From Gavia stellata (taxonomy: Eukaryota; Chordata; Aves; Gaviiformes; Gaviidae), in the NCBI RefSeq assembly GCF_030936135.1, contig NC_082620.1, forward strand, positions 5,580,001 through 5,644,000: a stretch of 64,000 bases of DNA, given 5' to 3'. Under the pieces are notes generated by a model. That model worked only from the letters and a program-made list of their open reading frames with translations. It was not told the DNA's origin and searched no databases. Shown here in pieces: positions 51,566 to 61,300 of the stretch (position 1 is its first letter; the number at the start of each line of letters is the position of its first letter). Position numbers and translations under genes: made by a program.

Positions 51566-53747
51566 TTAGTACTGTAAGTCACAGGCCTGTCCTAGACCCA
51601 CCTGTGCCATGGAACCTCTTGGGTGGTGTTTTCAACACGTATGCTGTAGGGTGTGTGTATGAGCCTTGAACTGAGACGTATTATCAGGTGTTCTCCACAT
51701 GATAGAGGAGTGACTCAACCACTGGTACCTCAACAGTGTTCAAATGTAGCATTGGAAATATGGTCTAACTGTCTGTTTTGAACGAATTCCTTTATTCTTT
51801 TTCCCCTGCTCCTTCTAATTTCTCATTTGCAGAGTTCAGATTTCACTTGTGATGGTATTTGTTGACCTAAATTTTCAAGTGGCTAGGGATTTCTTCTTTT
51901 CTTTTTTCTTTGGGGTGAAAGGAGAATTTGAGACGAGACAGGGACTCCCCAACTTAAGACGATTTTTATGGCGATCTGATTTCTCCTGGACAGGTGCCTG
52001 CATGTTTTACAAGCCCACTTACAGTGCCTAATGTTGGACACCTGAAATTACCAGCAGCTTCTGAAAATCTGGGCTGCTTCTCCTCCCAGCCTCTCCCCAA
52101 GGACAGTCTGGGCTTCTCAGGCTGAGGCGGCCTTTTTGGCTTTTAGAACAGACTCTAAATCTGCTTTTCGTTCCCCTCTCACTTGCCAAGCCTCCGCCAC
52201 AGCCTGTCACAGCTCAACAGCTCTCCCATTCCTCTCTGTTGCAGAGGATGCTGCAAATGTCCAGGCTCTGCTCGCGCCGGTTGCCTCTTGGTCAACATGG
52301 CAGTCGGGCTGCCCTAAGTTGGTCACATGAATCTGCTTTGTTCGAAGTAACGATGAAATCGGTGAAGTCTGCTCTGTTGTGTGCGTGTGCATGCGTGTGC
52401 CTATGCGTGAGCGAGGTCTCAATCCTTTTCTTCCCATTCCTATAAGCAACATCAGGATTTTGGTCTTCTGCTGGACTCATATAGACCAGCGCATTCAAGA
52501 TGCCCCTGGCTCTAGGGTCCTCCTTGAAGGACAATCAGCCTAAAAGCCCCATGGCCGTGTCAGAAGTGAAAGGTGCTGGTGCTGGGCCTTGGCCCGACGT
52601 GCCGAGGTCCTGCTGAAGCTTCTGTGTGAGGAATGGCGAAAGGGCAGCGGAGCCCAGCCAGCTTGCTGCAGGGAGTACTGTACGACGAGGAGGGGCAGTG
52701 CATGGCCAGAGGGGAACTGCTGAAGGGAGAAACAGGGCTGATTTCTAACACCGATCGAGTCGTTACAGCAGTGGCTCAGCGTCTGGTCCAACTGTGGCTG
52801 CCGTAGCGCGGAGGGGGGCTGCTGCCTTGGGGGGCGGCAGGCAGGCAAAACCAGAGGGGAAGCAAGCAGTGTAGCAGGCTGAGGAGAATTTTTATGCCGT
52901 GTGCCCTTGGCCCCACTTGTAATCTTTAGCAATTTACACTACAAATGGCGTGCAATGCTGTCCTGCCTCTTGAGGATCAGGGAAACAGGCAGCGTGACTC
53001 CTGTCACCCGCCGGTTGGGTCCTGAGCAATATCACCACTGAGCCTGTTCTGCAGAAACCTGGGGAGGAGGGAGCCTTTTGTGTCTCTGATGTACTAACTA
53101 TGCAGGTGCTCACTGCTTTCCTGTAAAGGAGAAAGAAGGAAGGAAAGGGCAAAATAGTTCCCCAGCAGCTTGCAGGGGTCCAGAGCACCCCAACCCACAC
53201 TGTGTGGACACGAGGTGTCAGCATCTGCCCCGGGAGATCCCAGGGTGGAATTGCTTCTGGTGCTGCACATCCCTTGCTGAGCAGGAGGCCTCGGGGGGGA
53301 TGTGCGTCTGTGTCTGTCTGTCTGTGCGTAGTTCCCTATCTGAGGGGAGGAGAACTGTCAACTGTGTGTGGCTTCTCTGCCAGTTTTAGTTAGTGATGTC
53401 TCACCCAAAATGTTATTTGTGCGATTTCCCGTGTGAGCTTTTCCCAGCGGAGGAGCATCCCTGAGCGGGTGGCTCCAGGCTGTGTGTGTTGATGTGTTTC
53501 GCCCAGGGACCCCGGTGTCAGTCTGCAGTGAGACGGCAAGGCTAGGCAGGAGCCCTTGCCCCGACGTGGGGGGAGAGGTTCGCTTGGCCTTACTGGTAGG
53601 CAGACCCGGTCTACTCCATGTCAAACCGTCGTCACTTTGATTTCTCTGTAAGTTATCTGACTTATTTATGTGGAACTCTGTTTCTCTGAATTTTTTGCAC
53701 TACATGGGATTGGGGAGGGGATACAAGCAATAGAAGCCAACATGTAC

Positions 53748-53753
53748 AATAAA
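53748..53753 (+). terminator. KLHL17: Distal AATAAA polyadenylation signal
   Basis: The context ACAATAAAGACG 3.5 kb after the stop is a good candidate for the main 3' end. Composition changes to GC-rich, less UTR-like sequence just beyond it. Confidence 0.5.
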
Positions 53754-53770
53754 GACGTTTTCTTGAATAC

Positions 53771-56700
53771 CGGATCCTGCCTCTGGCATCCTTCCTTTTC
53801 ACTTCCCTGGCCCCACTCCTGTGGAGGCAGGGAGCTGCTCCCCGTATTGCCCTGTGCAGAGGTGGGGAAGGAGCCCCAGGCAGAGCGTGTGCGTGGCAGG
53901 CTGCTGCGCAGGCTGCTGTGCGTCTGTGCCTGAGCAGCCACCGATCTCATCTGCCTGGGTGCAGCCACTCCAGGCTTCGAGGCATTTGCACAGAGCAGGG
54001 ACAGTCACCCATCTGGAGGCCACTTCGGACTGGCCCTGCCGTTGTGGACATTAGTAGAGGAGGCCAGAGGAGCCAAAGGCAGCTTTGAAGGAACTGCTGC
54101 GCTACAGGAGCGGCTCTTAGCCCAGGTCCCAGCCCTGCACTCAGCTGGCTGGTACCGGGTGCCTGGCTGGGGAGGTTGCTGTCCTGCGGACAAGGTGCTT
54201 CGTGTTCCCAGAGAGGGTGCTCTGCTGGGGCCATCCGCTGCTCTATGCACCTTCACCCTACCCCAGAAAGAGCAGGGCAAAGATGCTGATGGTGTTGGAG
54301 ACCGCTGGGAAAAGCCCAGCCCAAGGCATAGGGGCTTTAGAGGCAGATTTACTGAGAGAGTGGTGAAGCACTGGAAGAGGCTGCCCAGGGAGGTGGTGGA
54401 GTCGCCATCGCTGGAGGGGTTCAAGGAATGTGTAGATGTGGCTCTGCGGGACATGGTTTAGTGGGCATGGTGGGGTTGGGTTGGTGGTTGGACTTGATGA
54501 TCTTACAGGTCTTTTCCAACCTTAGTGATTCTGTGATTTACACCTCTCCCCACCATTAAAATCTAGTTTGGCCTCCCTAGGACTCCCAATCTCCAATGCT
54601 GTTGACAGCTTTCCCCTGCAGTGGAAATGAAAACCAGGTGGGAAACACCCTCCTTTACCTCCAGCTGCCAGATGCATTTTGCCTGGGGGCGGGTGTTGCC
54701 TGGGGGCAGGCGTAGCTGCTTGGCCCCATTCAGCAGCATGGAGGCTCTGCAACAGCTCAGATGCATCTTCACTAGCTGCTGCCGGTCACTGCTGCCTGTG
54801 GGGGAAATACTAAGCCCATTTCACGGTGGTGGGGGTGCAGGGGGTGAAAAGAGCAATGAGAAGCTGCATGGCAACATCCCATGGGGCCCGAAAGGGAACT
54901 TTCCCATGCATGTGTTGCAAGCCCCGCAGTTAAGCCGCGATGCTGTACAGGAGGCATGCCAGGCTTGGCTGTAGCCCTGCCGTGTCCTCCTTCTCGCTGC
55001 TCTGTAGGCTCTTGCTTCTGTTTCGGGCTTCTATAAATAACTACCGTGCTGTAAAAGTCTTTCCAAAGTCTGGAGTCTAACTGCTTCCCCAGCCGGTGCT
55101 CTGGAAGCAGAGCAATGGGGGTCCGGGAGAGCAGCTTGCCCTGCAAGCCTGAGCGCCCAGCACGCGAAGAGAGCGAGCTGTCCCCAGCCGCCGGTCACAC
55201 CCGGCCCTGCCAGCCATGGTGGTGTCACCCGTGTCCCAGTCAGCAAGATGATGGATATTGGCAGGACCTGCATTAATAGCAGGAGAGAGGCAGTTATATC
55301 ACTGTTTTGAGCTGTAAGGTTTTATTTAGAACAAACATGTTGGAGGAACGGCACATTTCTGGTCACAGTGCTGACCGTGTTAGCCATGGATCTTAAGAGG
55401 AATCATACTTCTCCTGAATAAAAGTTGTTGCTGTTCGCTGTAATTTTTGTTCTCTGCCAGGAGGTGCTGGGATGTGGCTTTGCTGTCGGATAGTTGTTTC
55501 ACAGCTGTGCAGAGAGAACGGAGCTTGCAGAAGCACCCTGCCGTAAAAATGACGGAGTTTCTGATGGGGGCCCTCTGGAGGGTGTCCTGTTGCTTTGCTC
55601 GGCCATGAAGGGTTAATGGATTATACAAGACAGAAGGGGAGGGGGGTAAAGAGGCTGTTTTTAAAGGTCAAAGATGCGGAGGCCTTTTGGAAATTTTACG
55701 GCATGTCCGTTATCAGCAACCCTCTCTGGGCAAGTGTTGCCTGACTGTCCAATTACTTCTTTGGGGATATGTTGATTTTGTTACTGCAGGGTGACTTCGG
55801 TTCTGAGACAAGGCAGATGCAAATAGAGAGAGTCCAACACATCCAGTATGTCCGTAAGACCTCACAGAGCAAATCTCAGTTTGATTCAAACATTTTCTAG
55901 GAAAACATCCTCTCCTGGTTTTAAAAATCCCTTGTTGAAGAAGCCTCCTCTGCGAGTTGTTCCGGTAAGAAATAACCTTTCCTGTTAAAAATGCACGCCT
56001 TGTTCCTAGGTTCAACTTGTCCAGCTTCACTTTCTCTGCACCTCTTCGTGTTATCTCATTGCCAGCCGGTTGTCGCAGGTCCGTTCCCCATGCAGGCGCT
56101 TCCAGCCTCGCTGCATCCCTGTAGCCTCTCTGCTACCGTAGCAAGATGGAGCTGCTGGACTGTCACTCGAAACAGTCTGGAGACAAAACCTGCTCCCTGG
56201 AGCAGCCGGCAGAAACGCTTTTCCCAGAGAACAGCCCCTGTTCACGGTTGCTATTGATTCTCACCGGCTGGACAGTCTATAATGTACTTGTGGATCTCAC
56301 AGTCTCGGTAGTGTTTCAGGGTCTTACTATGCGTAGATGTGCCACATCACGTGCTTTACAGTAATTTCTTAGATCAGCACTGTTATTTATATTAACTAAA
56401 TATGATTTTTTTTCAAATGTGGAAGCAATTAAATTAGTTTGACAAGATCTAATTTCCATAACCCCAAGCTGATTTGTATTAATTACGTTCTCCTCCTTTA
56501 ATTCTTAACGTTAATCAAACTCCCTAACAGCTGTTACATCATTTGTCTGGGAATCAGTGTCAACTGACAAACCTATAACTACCCGGATGGTCTTCTTTAC
56601 CCATTGAAATATTGGTATCCCCATTAACTTATGCAATTTCTTTGCAAATTCTATGGCCCTGCAAGACTTACTGCAAATGAACAGCAGCGATCCAAGACCT

Positions 56701-57780
56701 TTGTTGTTCAAGTCTTGTAAAATTCTTGGATGTGAATTCTCTGGCCCTTCCAATCCAGAGCATCTAAGTTTTGTGTTTGCTTTTTAACACCCACCTGCAG
56801 TACCATGGAGTGACAAGGGCTTTGTCATTTCCTATGACTATACTTCCTGGGTTTTTCAGTCCATAGAACAGAACTATTTGTTATGCATCTACCTTTTGTA
56901 TTATCATTAACTACTCACTATTATTATTTCTGTTTCCACACAGTAAGGGACTCACACCATGGTCAGGAATCTTTGGTTTGCCTCCTTTTAAAGTGTTTCC
57001 TCTATAAATATCCCTTTTAGTTTTGCTGGTCACACACATCTCCTTTTGGGCTTTGCTTCCTTTACCGATTTTCCATAATCCCTAGATTTCAATATACACT
57101 AGCTTTCCCCTGTTCATTTGTTATATTTTTATACTGTTTGTTTCACTTCACCTCTAATCCAGGCTGGTTCTTTTTAACCACTGCAGCTGTTCCGAGTGCA
57201 GCCTTTTGAACACCTCGGAGAATGCTTAAACAATAATCTCCGACATTATCTTTCTGCATCCTTTTTTCTTCCGGCTGAACTGAAAAGTGATCAGTTTCCT
57301 TTTGGAAAAAAGGCTCTGGATGCATTTCTTAGGGGCTCCAGCTTTGTCCTGGTTGCTGGTAAGAAATGTTAATGTGCTGCGGTCGCTCGCTGCATCCAGG
57401 CACTGCTGGGTTTTCAGTTCTGGGGTTAATTCCTCTTCACAGGGAAAATGAGGTCTAATCACGAAATCACTAAGTTGGAAAAGACCTGTAAGATCACCAA
57501 GTCCAACCACCAACCCAACCCCACCATGCCCACTAAACCATGTCCCGCAGTGCCACGGCCACACGTTCCCTGAACCCCTCCAGGGATGGTGACTCCACCA
57601 CCTCCCTGGGCAGCCTCTGCCAGTGCTTCACCGCTCTCTCAGGAAAGACATTTTTCCTAATATCCAGCCTGAACCTCCCCTGGCGCAACTTGAGGCCATT
57701 CTCCTTTTGTCCTGTCGCTTGTCCCTTGGGAGAAGAGACCAACACCCCCTCCCCACAACCCCCTTTCAGGCAGTTGGAGA
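53771..57780. other. Intergenic region between KLHL17 and PLEKHN1
   Basis: Contains two oppositely oriented CR1 tails (about 54325-54539 and 57457-57784) and an AT-rich block (about 56.35-57.3 kb). No gene is recognised. Confidence 0.7.
54325..54539 (+). mobile_element. CR1 LINE 3'-end fragment, plus orientation
   Basis: About 215 bases of CR1 3' tail: GTGGTGAAGCACTGGAAGAG, then GGTGGTGGAGTC, the turn GACTTGATGATCTTACAGGT and the terminal GTGATTCTGTGATT. Severely 5'-truncated. It looks younger than the copies near 8-9 kb. Confidence 0.93.
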
Positions 57781-57784
57781 GACA
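57457..57784 (-). mobile_element. CR1 LINE 3'-end fragment, minus orientation
   Basis: Starts with the complement of a CR1 terminus (AAATCACTAAGTTGGAAAAG). It continues through the complement of the same tail block seen at 54.4 kb, then through the upstream segment with TTTTCCTAATATCCAGCCTG and CTTTCAGGCAGTTGGAGAGA. It ends just before the PLEKHN1 CpG island. Confidence 0.93.
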
Positions 57785-58345
57785 CGTTCGCCCACCTTGA
57801 GGGCCCCCTTTTGCGAGACCCCCAAGCCCGAAACGCTTCCACGGAGAAGCGACGGGGCCGGGCCGAGAGAGGGGCCCTCGGGGGGGCGGCAGGGACCCCC
57901 CCCGCCGCCGGCCTCGCCGCCGAGCCCTCCGGCCGCCCGCGGTGGATGCCCCCGCGCCGCGGGGCAGAGGCTGCGGCCCCGCCCGCCCTGCGCGCCCTCC
58001 CCCGGGGCCGGCGGGGCCCGCGGCCGCTGCCGCTCACCTGGTTCGCCCCTCCCAGCGCCGGCGCTGCCAGCCCCGACGGGGCGGGGGAGCGGGGCAGGGG
58101 CAGGAGCGGGGAACCTCGGCCGGGAGCCCCGCACAGCCCACAGCCACAGGAGTCACGGCGGGCGGAAGGGGAGCGGCGGCGGGAGACGCGCGGACACACG
58201 CGAACCGCCCCGGCTCCGCGCTGCGCCGGGGCGCTGCCAGCCGCTGCCGGCATGGGGAACATAACTTGTGTTCCTCAGGCACCCGGGAGGCTCAGAGGCT
58301 CTTTCAGAAGGAAGCCTTCGCTGAAGAAAGAGTAAGTACGCTTGC
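57785..58345 (+). promoter_or_regulatory. PLEKHN1: CpG island and probable promoter of PLEKHN1
   Basis: About 500 bases of very GC- and CpG-rich DNA immediately upstream of and covering the PLEKHN1 start codon, with no clear TATA box. The transcription start must lie within it but cannot be fixed from sequence. Confidence 0.75.
58252..58331 (+). CDS. PLEKHN1: PLEKHN1 coding exon 1
   Basis: 26 codons plus two bases. MGNITCVPQAPGRLRG closely matches the human N-terminus. Donor GTAAGT at 58332. The start context is GGCATGGGG. Confidence 0.93.
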
Positions 58346-61300
58346 TTTGACTTCGGACTGCTTTTCAAGAGGTGCCGGCCTGCCCCCGTGCCATGCCCCA
58401 GGCAGAACCGGGCTGGCAGCTGAGCCCCGCTCGGGGAAGCGGGAGTTACCGACCCGCTCGGCAGAACCGGGCTTCTGCGGGGTTTCGCAGGGTGCTGGGC
58501 AGAGCCAAAGGCGATCAGCTCGCCACAGGTGCCTGGGAAGGAATTCTAGGGCTCTGCCGGCGGAGTATCCCGGCGACACAGCCCCCGGGAGAAACACGAT
58601 TTATTTCATTTCATTTCCAAAATTAAAACTCCGCTCTATGGGACAGGCAGGGCAAGGTGCAGAACGCCTGACGCTCCTTGTTTTCACTTGCGACTTTTTT
58701 TTATTTGCGATGCCCAGAGTTGCGGTGCTGCGTTGTGAAAAACCAACGTTCACACCCCTCTCACTTTAGAGAGAAAGCCCCAAATCCCAACGCTCTGCCC
58801 ATATGATTTGATCTGGGTTTGTAACCCTGAAGGAAGACACAACAGAAAACTTCCGTGGAATCCTCTGGGGACTTCGGTGCTGGGCTGGCCAGGGCAGCGT
58901 TCAGGTACCCCAGCGATGGACGGCTGTCCCAAAATAGAGCCTACCAGGGAGTGCGGAGCAAGCTTCCCGGTGCGCTGCCTTTCCCGCTGCCCGTGCTCCC
59001 ATCAGCAGTCACAGTGCTGCTGCCGGTACCTAAGCGCACATGAAGCAGAGCCCTCCCCGTCCTGAGCGCTCTGGGTGGGAGAGGAGCTCTGTTGGGACCC
59101 ACCGTGATTCTTCACGAACCTGCCAGCCCCATCTACGTTGGGTTCAGCATACGTGCTGGGCTTTGAGACAAACCCTGCTAGGCTGAGGGATTTCTAGGCA
59201 AGAGGAGATGCTGAAACTGTGCCCATGGACTCCCGTGCTGCCATAAGTCGGGAGTAAACCGGTGGGAGTCTGTGGAGCTCCTGTGGGGTAAAAGAGGGGA
59301 TCATTTGGGGAATTTGGACCCCGGAGGACTGACATCAGGTAGCTGCAGCGGAGCAGCCAAGCCCCAGAGCACCTCCTGTCCCCACTGACTCCCGGCTTCC
59401 CGCGCTCGTGGCTCTCCGCGGAGATAAGCCTGGTTTTTGCTGAACTAAACGCTGCAGTCTGGTTGAAAGAGAGAGCGACTGCTGGGAAGTCCCAGCAAAG
59501 CAGTCCTGGTGCTTCTTAAACAGCATCGGTAACTGCTCGTTAATGGTGTGCATGCGAGGGGAAGCTGGGGGCCTGGCTGGGAGTGGAAAGAAAGAGAGAG
59601 GAAAACCACAAAGATAGAAATAAAACCTGTCTGCGAATATATGTTGGTGTATGTGTACACATGCATCTCCACACTAGGGGCTTTGAGATAGTCATCAGGA
59701 CTGGATTTGGTCTTTGTGTTTTGCGATGGAACATCCAGTCCCCATGCTGATTTGGAGACACAGATGAGCCTAGCTGATCATTTGGTTATGCAAAGCCATG
59801 TAAAAAAGCAAAGAAATGCCAACAAGTGCAGCACAAACCCCATTACAATTCTCCCAGGCTGTTTATCAGCCCTTTGCTGGGCTGGGATGATTAGAAAGCC
59901 CGTGACAAATTGCTTACTTAGCTTTCTGGCTTCCTTATTTCTGGGCAGAATCAACTATGCATCAGCCTAGATCTGTGTTTGCATGTGTGTTTTGTTTTTT
60001 TTTTCTCCCCTCTGTAGACAAAATGGCAAGAAAAAACTGCCCAGCTTTTTTGGTATAGAAGGCGGGCGGGAGAGAGATACGACCACAGACAAAATCCTGC
60101 AGTATATTCCAGGAAAGGCAAGTACAAACACATCCAACCCCCCCCCCCCCCCCACCTTCCCACTGATCCCAGAGATTATTCCCACCCACCCCAAGGACCG
60201 CACTGTGCATAAGAGGGACGATGGGTCTGGATCAGGGGGTAGCAGCAGGTCTGTCTCAAGGAGTTGCAGGTCACATCTGCAGCCCAGGAAGGGATGAGCC
60301 CTGCGCCCTTCACAGCAGCAGAGCTGGCTGCTCCGGAGTCCCCATGCAGGTGTCGAGGGGACCTGCCATCAGCCAAAACATGTGTGATGGGGTGGGAGGG
60401 TCGTGGTGAGAGCAAAGCAGGCAGCATGGTGGGAATATCTCACACACCCCTTTGCTCTTGGTTCTTTTGTTTCTGGGTAGCCTGTGAAGGAAGGGAAAAT
60501 TAGAGCGAGCATTCAAAGGTAGGATGATTCATTCCCATGCTGGAATGAGACAGAGCAGGCAGCGTATTAGCAATAAGCCTTGGGAAGGTAATCAGGAAGG
60601 GCAGGTCTGTCCCAGGCACGTACCAGCCTTGTGGCCATATGGCCCATTTCCCGGCACTGCTCAGGGAAAGCAGAGGTGAAACGATGAACCCCAGTATGTT
60701 TGCTCGGTCCCTTTGGGTGGGCCAGGAACGTGGATCGAGCTTCGGGGCCTGTTGGACTGTACTGTGCAGGCATCGCCCCCATTGCATGGCAAATAGGCTA
60801 CGCGGATATGGGGGAAGGGGAAACTGAGGCAGAGACTCACAGCTAGACAGAGGTCATTTCAGAGAAGGTCAGCAGCAGGATGTTGTCTCTTGGGTTTCAA
60901 GCTGCTGATCAGGTGTGTTTCACAGGTGATGAGGTGCTTATCAAGGGCTTGGGGTATTGCAGGACCCAGTTCTGAGCAGCCCTGCTAATGTACTTTGGGT
61001 TGCTGCAGAAATTCAAATGTCTGCTCCCCACAAGCAGGGATCCTGCACCCCCTTTCCATTCAGCTGCTCCCAGGTTGGCCCTTTCCAACCCAAAGGACCT
61101 CTGCTTTTCCTCATGTGAGCCTGAGAAGGGAGCAGGACTGGGATCCTACTCCTGGCTTGTGAGGTGGCTGTGGGTGAGTGCCGTCCTTTCTCTTGGGGAA
61201 CGTGTCCTGAACTGTGCAGGTGGGAAGCGCAGCAGAACTGGGGCTGTTCCACAGTCCTGCCCGTTATTTGTGAATGAGGGTAATGGGATGTGGCGTGGGC

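Larger units (their letters stand above)
50261..53770 (+). other. KLHL17: Probable KLHL17 3' UTR (long form)
   Basis: Sequence after the stop contains no further coding exon. AATAAA signals occur at 51560-51565 and 53748-53753. The distal one follows a TTATTTATG AU-rich element near 53662 and is followed by T- and GT-containing sequence, as expected for a cleavage site. The extent is inferred. Confidence 0.5.

Noticed and set aside
53666-53968. Open frames near the KLHL17 3' end as a possible small gene
   Set aside because: No family resemblance, no start context and a position across the presumed polyadenylation site. Best explained as chance.
57623-58769. Open frames of 174-275 residues around the PLEKHN1 promoter
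   Set aside because: Again CpG-island artefacts rich in Pro, Arg and Ala. Only the short frame starting MGNITCVPQAP at 58252 matches a known protein and ends at a consensus donor.
60481-60520. Mini-exon-like segment between GGGTAG and GTAGGA in PLEKHN1 intron 2
   Set aside because: It has plausible splice sites, but its translation in the phase-0 frame (PVKEGKIRASIQ) does not match the human protein, and the phase-1 frame hits a stop.
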